A stretch of DNA of 64,000 nucleotides from Coprothermobacter sp. (GCA_013824685.1 PNOG01000020.1:62001-126000); one strand, 5' to 3'; shown: positions 26,637-36,676, counted from the stretch's first letter. Notes: generated from the letters alone by a model not told the origin. Made by a program: numbers and translations.

Positions 26637-27745
26637 ATGACTGACAAAGGAATCCGTTCAGGCAAGGCTGCCATTCTCAACCCTGCCGCTGGCACGGCGA
26701 GGGGCATCACCGAGGTCTGTCGCCAGGAGTCCTTGCTTAGGACTGGGCCCTGCAGAACGCGATCTTCAACAGCGCCAACTTCTCGAGCATCGGCACGGAC
26801 GCAAAGGGCGTCATCCAGATCTTCAACGTGGGAGCCGAGCGCATGATGGGATATGCGGCCGCCGACGTCTTGAACAAGATCACGCCGGCCGACATCTCCG
26901 ACCCGCAGGAAGTGATCGCGCGGGCCAAGGGGCTCAGCGCCGAGCTCGGCACGCCGATCACGCCAGGGTTCGAGGCGTTGGTGTTCAAGGCATCGCGCGA
27001 CATCGAGGACATCTATGAGCTGACCTACATTCGCAAGGACGGCAGCCGCTTCCCCGCGGTCGTGTCGGTCACGGCCCTGCGCGACGATGAAGGTGCCATC
27101 ATCGGGTACCTGCTGATCGCCACGGACAACACGGCACGCAAGCAGGCCGAAGAGGCGCTGCGGAACGGGCAAGTCTACACACGCTCGCTTGTCGAAGCTG
27201 ACATCGACGCGCTGATGGCCACCGAGCGCTTGGGACAACTCATCGACGACATGCTGCTGCTGTCACGGGTGACCCGCTGCCGGATGCATGTGGAGGAGAC
27301 CGACATGAGTGCGCCGGCCGCCGAAGTTGCCGAGAGACTGGTCCAGGAAAACCCGCAGCGAGACGCCCAACTGAGCATCGAGCCGCGCATGACGGCGACG
27401 GGCGACCGCCAGCTGCTGCATATCGTGCTGGGTAACCTGCTGGGTAACGCCTGGAAGTTCACGTCCAAGCACGAGCACGCGCACGTCAGCATGGGAACTG
27501 AGCGCGACCCGGAGCACGGCCTCGCGTTCTTCGTGCGCGACGACGGAGCCGGATTCGACCTAAGATACAAGGACAAGCTGTTCGTGGCCTTTCAGAGGCT
27601 GCATTCACGGGAAGAGTTTCCAGGGACCGGCATCGGGCCGGCGACGGTCGAGCGGGTAGTCCGCCGCCACGGCGGGCGCGTCTGGCCCAACGCGCAGGTG
27701 GGACAGGGTACGACATTCCATTTCACCCTGGGAGGCGCATCATGA
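26637..27745 (+). pseudogene. PAS-sensor histidine kinase, frameshifted and missing the phosphoacceptor region
   Basis: The ATG at 26637 begins MTDKGIRSGKAAILNPAAG and stays open to about 26745. There a single-base deletion seems to shift the frame: LLRTG continues as ALQNAIFNSANF only one frame over. In that second frame a TAG stands at 26738-26740, so it has no upstream start. It carries one PAS domain (GTDAKGVIQIFN to GYLLIATDNTARKQAEEAL) and a HATPase domain: NLLGNAWKFT, DDGAGFD, then GTGIGPATV, where GLATV is usual. Between them the HisKA helix with its His is absent; the sequence jumps from SLVEADIDALMATE to RLGQLIDDML. Intact relatives carry more sensor sequence and an H-box here. Sequencing error could explain the frameshift but not the deletion. 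Confidence 0.8.
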
Positions 27746-27846
27746 ATTCCAAGATCGTCCTGCTGGCAGCTGGGGAGTGCGCCTACCTGACCAAACCGAT
27801 TGACGTGAAGGAGTTTCTGAAAATGGTTGCGGAGAAGCGGGGATGA
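27742..27846 (+). pseudogene. 34-residue stump of a response-regulator receiver domain
   Basis: The ATG at 27742 overlaps the kinase-remnant stop (ATGA). The product starts like a receiver (MNSKIVLLAAG) and then reads AYLTKPIDVKEFLKMV, the beta5-alpha5 end with the conserved lysine. The roughly 90 residues between, including the phosphorylated aspartate, are gone. It is in frame and ends in ATGA with the next gene, so it could still be translated, but it cannot work as a receiver. Confidence 0.7.
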
Positions 27847-30308
27847 CCGCCATTTTTGCGCGCCGCAACCTGCGCTCGCTATTGCGCACTGCGCTGATTG
27901 TTGCCGCATACCTGTGCGCGTTCATCATTCTCGACCTTATTTCACGTCAGTTTGAAGAACTGCGTGGGATTGTCGCCTGGTATCCGCCCGCTGGGCTAAC
28001 TTACGCCCTGCTGTTGGTGTTCGGGGCGAGATTCACACCTGCTGTGACGATCGCCTCACTCATTGGCAGTGTATTCATCTATCACATGCCTCAACCCGCC
28101 CACCTGCTTTTTTTGTGGGCGCTCATTACATCTTCGATTTATGGCGTTGCTGCCGCGTTCCTGCGCCACCGAATTCGCTTCGATTGGCAGCTGCGAAAAT
28201 TGCGCGACGTGACCTGGTTGGTTGTCACGGCTGTATTTGTTTCAGCGCTTCTTGCCGTACTTTCCGTTTTGAGTTCCGCCTTGAGCAGTGATATGCCGCG
28301 CAATGAAGTCCTGCGCGCGATTTTCATCTGGTGGATTGGTGAGACGGTCGGCGTCCTGACCATCACACCCTTTCTGCTTATCCATGTGATGCCGCGGCTG
28401 AAACGGTCTGCAGAAGGACGGCCAGTCAGGTCCCCCGCCCGCCGGTCATTTCCGCGTCCAACGCTCTCTGTCATTGGACAAGCGTTCAGCATCGCGTTTA
28501 TGTTCTACTGGGTCTTTGGTGCGCGCGGCCTGGGTGAGTTTCGGCCCATGTATCTTATTACCTTGCCGCTCATCTGGATTGCCCTCGATTACGGCTTCAA
28601 GGGAGTCACCACCGGAATCGTAGTGTTGAATTTCGGGGTGATGTTAGCGATGTGGTTTTTTCGATTCGACCTCGCACCCCTGGGCGAACTACAACTGCTG
28701 ATGATCGTCAATTGTATCGTTGGCTTGCTTATGGGCGCAGTTGTCACCGAGCGCAAGCGGGCTGAGAACGCGCTGCGCGAGAGCGAAGAGCGATATCGCA
28801 CGCTGATTCAGAACGTGGGCGAGGGCATAGGTTTTGTTGATCCCGAAGAGCAATTCGCCTTCGCGAACGCTGCTGCTGAAGACATCTTTGGCGTACCGCC
28901 CGGCGGCCTTCTGGGGCGCAGTTTACGTGAGTTCACCAGCCCGGAGCAGTTCGGCATGATCCGTCAGCAATCGGACCGGCGCCAGGCTGGCGAAAAGAGC
29001 GTTTATGAGATTGAAATCAGTCGTCCTAAAGGAGAAAAACGCAACTTGCTCATAACAGCTGTCCCACAGTTTGATGGCCAGGGGAAAACTCTGGGCACCT
29101 TTGGCGTTTTCCGCGACATCACCGACCGGGTTCATGCAGAAGCAGACAAGGAAGCGATGCAGGGCCAGCTCCGCCAGTCCCAGAAGATGGAGGCTATCGG
29201 GACACTGGCAGGAGGGGTGGCACACGACTTCAACAACCTGCTGACCGGCATCCTGGGCAACATCGCCCTCATGCGCAGCAGCCTGCCCCCAACAGATCCA
29301 TTGCTGGAGAACCTGAATGGAGCCGAGACCGCTGCCCGTCAGGCGGCGGACCTCACGAAAGGGCTGCTGACCTTCGGCCGCAGTGCCATGGTCCTGCCGG
29401 TGCCCATGAAGATCGCGGCCGCGCTCGAAGCGAGCCTGAAACTGCTGAAGCAGTCACTGCCGGCCACCATGGAGATCGTCCGCGACGACGATCAGGAAGC
29501 CTGGACCGTCCTGCTTGACCAGTCGCAGATGACACAGATCCTCCTCAACCTTGCTGTGAACGCCCGCGATGCCATGGTCGGCAAAGGGATGCTGACGATA
29601 CGCACCAGGAACGAGGTTGTGCGGGAGGAATACGTCCAGAACCATCCGTTTGCGCGGGCCGGGGAGTACGTTCATCTGAGCATCAGGGATACTGGTCCGG
29701 GGATTCCACCGGCAATCCTGGAGCACCTCTTCGAGCCCTTCCATACGACCAAGCCGTCAGGGTCCGGCACGGGGTTGGGGCTCTCCGTCGTCTACGGTGC
29801 CGTCAAGCAGGCCGGCGGGTGGATCACGGCAGTGTCAACGGAAGGTGTCGGCACCACCTTCGACATCTACCTGCCACGCTGTCTGGAAGAACCCATGCAG
29901 TCCTTCACTCCCAGTCCCCTCTCTGCGAACGTATGCAGCGGAACGGTCCTGGTAGTCGAGGACGAGCCAGTCGTCTGCGAGGTCACACAGGCTCTCCTGA
30001 GCAGGAGCGGGTATACGGTCCTGACAGCGACGGACGGAGCATCAGCATTGAACGTCCTCCGGGATCAACCTCAGGGTATCGGGCTCATCCTGCTTGACAT
30101 GACCATGCCAGGCATGACGACAGATGAGACCGTGAAAGCCATCCGGGTCCTGGACCCCACAGTCCCTATCCTGCTGAACTCCGGGTACACCTCCAACGGC
30201 GCCGTCAAGCAGATGCTCGACGAGGGCAGCGTCCAGGACTTCGTGGGCAAGCCGTACGACCTGCCCTCCTTGATGGAAGTAGTGCAAAGGCTTATTCGCA
30301 GAGGCTGA
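27843..30308 (+). CDS. MASE1-PAS hybrid sensor histidine kinase with C-terminal receiver
   Basis: 821 residues in the inner membrane. About eight hydrophobic segments at residues 12-300 resemble the MASE1 sensor (WYPPAGLTYALLLVFGARF). One PAS domain covers about 312-430. HisKA has the phospho-His at 461 in GGVAHDFNNLLTG. HATPase has NLAVNARDAM, DTGPGIP and GTGLGLSVVYG. The receiver spans about 697-820 with phospho-Asp at about 752 (LLDMTMPG) and lysine in VGKPYD. All key residues are intact, unlike the remnant before it. Start ATGA overlaps the receiver stump. No separate output regulator is nearby, so the partner is unknown. Confidence 0.92.
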   Translation: MTAIFARRNLRSLLRTALIVAAYLCAFIILDLISRQFEELRGIVAWYPPAGLTYALLLVFGARFTPAVTIASLIGSVFIYHMPQPAHLLFLWALITSSIYGVAAAFLRHRIRFDWQLRKLRDVTWLVVTAVFVSALLAVLSVLSSALSSDMPRNEVLRAIFIWWIGETVGVLTITPFLLIHVMPRLKRSAEGRPVRSPARRSFPRPTLSVIGQAFSIAFMFYWVFGARGLGEFRPMYLITLPLIWIALDYGFKGVTTGIVVLNFGVMLAMWFFRFDLAPLGELQLLMIVNCIVGLLMGAVVTERKRAENALRESEERYRTLIQNVGEGIGFVDPEEQFAFANAAAEDIFGVPPGGLLGRSLREFTSPEQFGMIRQQSDRRQAGEKSVYEIEISRPKGEKRNLLITAVPQFDGQGKTLGTFGVFRDITDRVHAEADKEAMQGQLRQSQKMEAIGTLAGGVAHDFNNLLTGILGNIALMRSSLPPTDPLLENLNGAETAARQAADLTKGLLTFGRSAMVLPVPMKIAAALEASLKLLKQSLPATMEIVRDDDQEAWTVLLDQSQMTQILLNLAVNARDAMVGKGMLTIRTRNEVVREEYVQNHPFARAGEYVHLSIRDTGPGIPPAILEHLFEPFHTTKPSGSGTGLGLSVVYGAVKQAGGWITAVSTEGVGTTFDIYLPRCLEEPMQSFTPSPLSANVCSGTVLVVEDEPVVCEVTQALLSRSGYTVLTATDGASALNVLRDQPQGIGLILLDMTMPGMTTDETVKAIRVLDPTVPILLNSGYTSNGAVKQMLDEGSVQDFVGKPYDLPSLMEVVQRLIRRG

Positions 30309-30316
30309 GTGGACCC

Positions 30317-30346
30317 TGCAGCGTCAAGACGACCGCCGACGCTGCA
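30317..30346 (+). terminator. hairpin after the hybrid kinase
   Basis: TGCAGCGTC and GACGCTGCA form a 9-bp stem with a 12-base loop, starting 8 bases past the stop. No U-run follows, so termination would be weak or factor-dependent. Confidence 0.45.
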
Positions 30347-30570
30347 TGGCTGACTCCTCAACATGCCTGGCATCGCACGGGGTCCTGCGCAAGACCTCGA
30401 TTCTGAGGCATGTTCCGTGTCCAGCCCCAAGCCTGAAGAAACAGTAGTCTAGGCGGGCTTGGGAGTACGATCCGATCGAGAACCAAACCTGCGAGAGATC
30501 TTCGATGACTGAGCGTGGAGTGCCCCGATTAGGGCATTCAATGGTGGCCGTGAAGAGCGGTCCTTGCCCT

Positions 30571-30582
30571 TCGGCTCCACCA
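30571..30582 (+). repeat. 12-base direct repeat, copy 2 (att-like)
   Basis: TCGGCTCCACCA, identical to the 3' end of tRNA-Ala at 26103-26114. The pair brackets about 4.5 kb that holds the decayed and intact kinase genes. Confidence 0.55.
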
Positions 30583-30699
30583 TCATCCCTCTCTGCATCC
30601 ATCATACAAGCCTGCATGCCAAGCCCTCGCCTGGGAAACCACAACCCTGGTTACCGCCCACCCACGGTCGTTTCGGGTCTGGATGGATACCTGCAGCCC

Positions 30700-32724
30700 C
30701 TACTGCTGCTTGACAGAGATGACAGACGTGAGGCCCCTGAGCGCTTCCATCGTCTGTCGATAGGCGGCTTCGTCAGCGAATTCCGCGACGATCTTGATCT
30801 GCGTACGAGGCGCCTCGCCCTTTTTCCTGAACATGGAGAGATGCTCGGCATTTTTCATGTACTTGATGTTGATGTCTCTCTTGGCAAACTCTTCAGACAC
30901 CTGGTAGAGCACGCCGGGGACATTCAGGGTCTCGATGACAATGGCCCGCTCAAGCGCTTTCCGGGGGATCAACTCCCAGTGGGCGTCCACAAGACGCTCC
31001 GGCTCCATGGCTAGCGATGGAATATTGGCACAATCGGCCCTGTGGATCGTGACGCCTCTGCCGCGCGTTACGTAGCCGAGAATCTCATCGGGATATGAAG
31101 GACTGCAACATGTGGCCATGATAATCGGGAGCGTCGCATCGCCTCGAACGACGATACGAAATCTACTGTCCGCCGCAGCCCGCCGGTCCGACAGCGATGG
31201 GCGCGCCACGACCGTGCGCGGGCGCTCCTCCACATTGGGTCTCTCGGGGGACGAACGCTCCAATTCCTTCTTCCGCAGATATGCCCGGATGTGCCCCTTT
31301 GTCGAGGCTGCCTTGACGAACTTCAGCCAGTCTGACTTTGGCCCACCGGAATTCCGCGAGGTAATGACCTGCACGCGGTCTCCAGTCACGAGCTCAGTAT
31401 CGATAGGCACGATGCGATCGTTGACTTTGGCTCCGACCAAGTTGTTGCCTACGTCCGTATGGATGCGATAGGCAAAGTCCACGGGAGTGGAGCCAACCGG
31501 CAGATTGATGACGTCCCCTTTCGGCGTGAAGACGAGGACCTCATCCGTAAACACGTCGACCTTGACGCGCTCCACAAACTCTCCACTGCTGCGGACATCT
31601 TTCTGCCAGTCTACCATCTGGCGCAGCCAGGCGAACCGCTCCGAATCGACCAGATCGGCCGCCTTACCTTCCTTGTACTTCCAATGGGCAGCCACACCCA
31701 TCTCATCGACTTCGTGCATCCGCTTGGTCCGTATCTGGATCTCCAGCGGTTCTCCGTTGGAGCCCATCACGGTCGTGTGCAGCGATTGATAGCCATTCGG
31801 CTTCGGAAGAGCGATGTAGTCCTTCACCCGCCCGGGAACGACAGTGAATGCCTCGTGCACGTATCCCAGAACGAGGTAGCACTCAGGGATCGTGTTGACA
31901 AGAATCCGCACCGCCGTGAGATCGTAGATCTCGTCGAAGGTCTTGCCCTGCTGGACCATCTTGCGGTAAATACTGTACAGATTCTTTGGCCGGCCAGAGA
32001 CCTGAGCGCGGATATCCTTCTCTTCCAGAAAGTGGTCGATCTGGTCGATCGTTTCCTGTACAAACGCTTCCCGCTCAACTCGCTTGGCAGCAACAAGTCC
32101 AGCCAGTCTCCGGTACTCATCGGGGTTCAAGAAGCGGAATGCGAGGTCCTCCATCTCCCACTTGAGCTCGTATATCCCGAGCCGGTGGGCGAGAGGAACG
32201 TAGATCTCCATGGTCTCCTGGGCAATACGCTGTTGTTTGTCCTCACTCAGATACTGCAGTGTCCGCATGTTGTGCAGTCGGTCAGCAAGCTTGATCAGGA
32301 CCACCCGCAGATCTGCAGCCATGGCCAGCAGTATCTTGCGGACGTTCTCGAGGTTGGTCTCCTCACGGGAAAGGTAGTTCAGGCCGCGCAGCTTCGTCAC
32401 TCCCTCGACCAGTGATGCTACCTTGACCCCGAAACCCTCTTCAAGCTCCTTCGCCGTCGTCTGTGTGTCCTCCAGGACATCATGCAGAAGACAGGCGGCG
32501 TACGTCTCAGCATCCAGACGATAGTCGGCCAGCACTAGAGCGGCTTTGACCGGGTGGAGCATATAGGGACTGCCAGAAGCACGTTTCTGATCCCCGTGCC
32601 TCTGGCGCGCAAACACGAACGCTCGTTCGACGAGGCCGACCTCCTCTGGGGAGAGCCAGCCTCCAAGCGTCGCTATGAGAGTCTCAAACTCCTTGTCAAC
32701 GTTAAACTCAGTGTCAAGCTTCAA
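30700..32724 (-). CDS. rel: bifunctional (p)ppGpp synthetase/hydrolase
   Basis: Stringent-response enzyme of 674 residues. The hydrolase HD domain is intact (YMLHPVKAALVLAD, LLHDVLEDT, KLADRLHNMRT). The synthetase domain has GRPKNLYSIYRKM, YDLTAVRI and LPKPNGYQSLHTTV. TGS (VFTPKGDVINLPVGSTPVDFAY), a zinc-finger-like segment (TCCSPSYPDEILGYVTRGRGV) and ACT domains follow. Both catalytic halves look active. The TTG start overlaps the apt stop by 4 bases. Slightly shorter than the ~730 of many Rel proteins, mainly at the C-terminal linker. Confidence 0.96.
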   Translation of the reverse strand: MKLDTEFNVDKEFETLIATLGGWLSPEEVGLVERAFVFARQRHGDQKRASGSPYMLHPVKAALVLADYRLDAETYAACLLHDVLEDTQTTAKELEEGFGVKVASLVEGVTKLRGLNYLSREETNLENVRKILLAMAADLRVVLIKLADRLHNMRTLQYLSEDKQQRIAQETMEIYVPLAHRLGIYELKWEMEDLAFRFLNPDEYRRLAGLVAAKRVEREAFVQETIDQIDHFLEEKDIRAQVSGRPKNLYSIYRKMVQQGKTFDEIYDLTAVRILVNTIPECYLVLGYVHEAFTVVPGRVKDYIALPKPNGYQSLHTTVMGSNGEPLEIQIRTKRMHEVDEMGVAAHWKYKEGKAADLVDSERFAWLRQMVDWQKDVRSSGEFVERVKVDVFTDEVLVFTPKGDVINLPVGSTPVDFAYRIHTDVGNNLVGAKVNDRIVPIDTELVTGDRVQVITSRNSGGPKSDWLKFVKAASTKGHIRAYLRKKELERSSPERPNVEERPRTVVARPSLSDRRAAADSRFRIVVRGDATLPIIMATCCSPSYPDEILGYVTRGRGVTIHRADCANIPSLAMEPERLVDAHWELIPRKALERAIVIETLNVPGVLYQVSEEFAKRDINIKYMKNAEHLSMFRKKGEAPRTQIKIVAEFADEAAYRQTMEALRGLTSVISVKQQ

Positions 32725-33233
32725 AGGTCAAGCAGCGAGACAACCCTTCCACCACTCAGCTTGCTGGCTCCGCCGAGGTCCTTCAGAGTCACCAGAAACG
32801 CATACGCGACAATGTCGCCGCCCAATGACTGGACGAGGTCGGCAGTAGCGCTGATAGTGCCACCCGTCGCCAGCAGGTCGTCGACGATGAGCACGCGTTC
32901 GCCGGGCTTGATGGCGTCCTCATGCATCTCAAGGATTGATACGCCATACTCGAGCTCATATTCCTTGCGGACCGATTTGTAGGGAAGCTTCCCCGGCTTG
33001 CGCGCAGGAACAAAACCGACATGCAGGGCGTAGGCCAGGGCAGCACCGATGATGAAGCCTCTCGCTTCCACTCCGACGATCTTGTCAATGCGGTCCGTTC
33101 TGAACTGTTTTGCCAGCTCGTCGACCGCAAACTCCAATGCATCCGCATCGCCCATGAGTGGCGTCAGGTCCCTGAACATGATCCCTTTCTGGGGGAAATC
33201 TGGAATGTCGCGTATGAAATCTCTCAGGTTCAT
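32721..33233 (-). CDS. apt: adenine phosphoribosyltransferase
   Basis: Salvages adenine to AMP using PRPP. It has 170 residues. Motifs: IPDFPQKGIMFRDLTPL, GVEARGFIIGAALA, RKPGKLPYKS and PRPP loop VLIVDDLLATGGT. ATG 33233 has GGGAGG 5 bases upstream, better than the GTG/ATG-like starts further out. apt-rel coupling is common in Firmicutes; recJ, often between secDF and apt, is absent here. Confidence 0.97.
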   Translation of the reverse strand: MNLRDFIRDIPDFPQKGIMFRDLTPLMGDADALEFAVDELAKQFRTDRIDKIVGVEARGFIIGAALAYALHVGFVPARKPGKLPYKSVRKEYELEYGVSILEMHEDAIKPGERVLIVDDLLATGGTISATADLVQSLGGDIVAYAFLVTLKDLGGASKLSGGRVVSLLDL

Positions 33234-33281
33234 GTTGCCTCCCTGCATTGTCCTCCGGATGTCACAGTGTTCTCGAGTTCC

Positions 33282-34208
33282 TCAGGCTTTCTGTAGAGCA
33301 ACTTTCCTCTCTGCACGCTGCACCCACAACACCAGCAGTGGCACAACCACGTACAGCGATGAGTATGTCCCCACGATGATGCCAACCAGGAGCGTCGTCG
33401 AGAAATCGCGAATAGGCGAACCACCCATCAGGAACAGGACCATCACAGCGAGAAACGTCGTGAAGGAAGCGTTGAATGAACGCATCCACGTCTCGGTGAC
33501 TGCAGCATTCGCCAACTTGTCAAAGGGCTCCTTGCCGCGGTACCTCAGCTTCTCACGTACACGATCAAGTAGAACGACGCTGTCCTGTACGGAGTACGTG
33601 ATGATAGCAAGAAACGCTCCGACGAACGGCGAGTTGAGTGGGATACGGAATATCGCGAGGACACCCAGCGTCACCAGCACGTCGTGCATCAGGCCTGCGA
33701 TGGTCGCCAGTCCGAATGAGAACTTGAAGCGGATCGTGATGTATAGGAGCGTGAACAGGAGAGAGAGACCCAACGCGAGCGCCGAACGGCGCAGAAGGTC
33801 CCGACCGATCACCGGTGCGATGGAGGTGATTTCCTTGGTGCCCACGTCCACAGCGCCATACTTCGCCACAATGTCATCGATGATCTTCCCGCTGACGGCC
33901 GGGTCAATCTCAGTTGCCTCCACCTTCATCGTAATGCCCTTTTCTCCGGCACGCTGGACCGTAACGTTGCTGTAGCCATTGGCTGATAGTATGCCGCGGA
34001 CAACTACCTCATCAGGAGCTTTCTCGAAGGAGGCGTTGATGACCGTTCCACCGATGAAGTCGATACCAAACTTGAGCGGTGACCCAAAACTGAACACATT
34101 GACGATCATGGCAATGAGACCGATCGCAATGACAATCGTAGATACCGTGAACCACGTACGTGTCTTGCCAACGATATCCCAGCTGAGGATTCTCTCTCTG
34201 AATGTCAT
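33282..34208 (-). CDS. secF: protein translocase subunit SecF
   Basis: Inner-membrane partner of SecD, using proton motive force to help protein export. It has 308 residues and six predicted membrane segments. Typical marks: FGIDFIGGTVINASF after the first segment, and the YSVQDSVVLLDRVRE region in the membrane core. Starts 11 bases after secD. Confidence 0.96.
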   Translation of the reverse strand: MTFRERILSWDIVGKTRTWFTVSTIVIAIGLIAMIVNVFSFGSPLKFGIDFIGGTVINASFEKAPDEVVVRGILSANGYSNVTVQRAGEKGITMKVEATEIDPAVSGKIIDDIVAKYGAVDVGTKEITSIAPVIGRDLLRRSALALGLSLLFTLLYITIRFKFSFGLATIAGLMHDVLVTLGVLAIFRIPLNSPFVGAFLAIITYSVQDSVVLLDRVREKLRYRGKEPFDKLANAAVTETWMRSFNASFTTFLAVMVLFLMGGSPIRDFSTTLLVGIIVGTYSSLYVVVPLLVLWVQRAERKVALQKA

Positions 34209-34219
34209 AGTTGCACCGC

Positions 34220-35458
34220 CTAACCGAGGAATTTCCTGCCGTTTCTGGCAATGCCAGGGGTGAGCAGGAGATCGACCAGCGAGTGGCTCGCGAACACAGC
34301 CGTGAACATGCTGGTGAGAACGCCCAAGGCAAGGGTCACGGCAAAGCCGCGGACGGTGCCGCTACCGAAGTAAAACAGGAAGGCCGTGCCGACCAGAACC
34401 GTGAGGTTCGAGTCGAAGACAGTCCGGAAAGCGCGAGAAAATCCTGCCCCGATGGCCCCTTTGACGGTCTTCTTCAGCCCTAGTTCTTCTCGAATGCGCT
34501 CAAAAATGATGCAATTCGCATCTACCGCCATACCGAGCGAAAGGATGGCACCACCGATGGCCGGAAGCGACAGCGTCGCTCTGAGCACGATATAGGCGGC
34601 CATGAGGATGTCGACATAGACAAGCAGAGAGATGCCGGATACGAGACCGAGATACCGGTACATGACCAACATGTAGAGGACTACGAGAGCGAATGCGATG
34701 ACTGCAGCCCATGCACTCCGACGGACGAAAGCAGCGCCCAGGGACGGTCCGACCACCTGCTCCGAGATGGCCGTCAGCTTGACCGGCAGAGCCCCACTCT
34801 TCAGCAGGAGCGCATAGTTGCTGGCCTGCTCCGCGGTGAAGCCACCGGAGATGACGCCCTTCCCGTCCGTGATCGCGACCTCAACTGTCGGGCTCATCAG
34901 GATTTGGCTGTCAAGATAGATGGTGATCACCTTGCCGATATTTGCCTGCGTTGCAGTAGCAAATGCACTGGTGCCTGCTGCATCCAGCTCAAACGAGATC
35001 TGCGGTTCTCCCAGACTATTCTGCTCCTGGCTGAAGACAAGTCGGGCATCCCTGAGGTTCGAACCACTCACGACAACCTTCCCGTCATCCGTCTTGAACT
35101 CGAGAAGGGCAGTCTTGCCGATGAGCTGCTTGGCGCGTTCAGGATCCTCCCACCCGGGAAGCTCCACAATGATGCGTTTTGAGTTGGCACCCTCACGGAC
35201 GGCGATCGCCTCGCTGACTCCGAGAGCGTTGACACGCTTGTCGATGACGCTGACTGCCGCATCGATCGCCTCGTTCGTGGCCTTGGCCGATTCCGTATCC
35301 TGCGCCTCAAGCACAATGCGCACACCGCCCCTGAGGTCAAGCCCGAGCTTCGGCGCCAGCTTCGCATTCTTGGCAATCAGTCCCTGGTAGTTGATCACAC
35401 CAGCGACGACAGCCACGACAATCACAAGAATTAAGCTTGTTGTAACTTTCGACCGCAT
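34220..35458 (-). CDS. secD: protein translocase subunit SecD
   Basis: Inner-membrane protein of 412 residues with a first membrane helix at about 8-27, a periplasmic P1 domain and five further helices. Marks: KLGLDLRGGVRIVLEA, RVNALGVSEA, the GKGVISGGFT loop, and the conserved GMAVDANCIIFERIREE in the fourth helix region. GAGGAGG precedes the ATG, and a consensus promoter lies about 30 bases upstream. First gene of the secD-secF-apt-rel unit. Confidence 0.97.
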   Translation of the reverse strand: MRSKVTTSLILVIVVAVVAGVINYQGLIAKNAKLAPKLGLDLRGGVRIVLEAQDTESAKATNEAIDAAVSVIDKRVNALGVSEAIAVREGANSKRIIVELPGWEDPERAKQLIGKTALLEFKTDDGKVVVSGSNLRDARLVFSQEQNSLGEPQISFELDAAGTSAFATATQANIGKVITIYLDSQILMSPTVEVAITDGKGVISGGFTAEQASNYALLLKSGALPVKLTAISEQVVGPSLGAAFVRRSAWAAVIAFALVVLYMLVMYRYLGLVSGISLLVYVDILMAAYIVLRATLSLPAIGGAILSLGMAVDANCIIFERIREELGLKKTVKGAIGAGFSRAFRTVFDSNLTVLVGTAFLFYFGSGTVRGFAVTLALGVLTSMFTAVFASHSLVDLLLTPGIARNGRKFLG

Positions 35459-35488
35459 GTGGTTCCTCCTCGTTTCGACAACACATCA

Positions 35489-35517
35489 AATGTACACCAA
35501 ATAGGACTCTCTGTCAA
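35489..35517 (-). promoter_or_regulatory. promoter of secD-secF-apt-rel
   Basis: Minus strand TTGACA (35512-35517), 17-base spacer, TACATT (35489-35494). Transcription would start near 35482, giving a leader of about 25 bases to the secD ATG. It lies just past the tgt 3' end. Confidence 0.7.
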
Positions 35518-35542
35518 TGCAGTAATGGGCACTGCGAGACAC

Positions 35543-36676
<1,134 letters not shown>

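Larger units (their letters stand above)
30309..30699. other. 391-base gap with three hairpins and a tRNA-Ala fragment
   Basis: No gene seen. Successive inverted repeats occur at 30317-30346 (9 bp), 30360-30414 (AACATGCCT/AGGCATGTT) and 30426-30463 (CCCAAGCC/GGCTTGGG). A tRNA-like stretch at about 30543-30582 follows: GGCCGTG, AGAGCG and CCCT in the order of tRNA-Ala, ending in its exact 12-base 3' end. rel ends at 30700 on the other strand. Confidence 0.5.
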
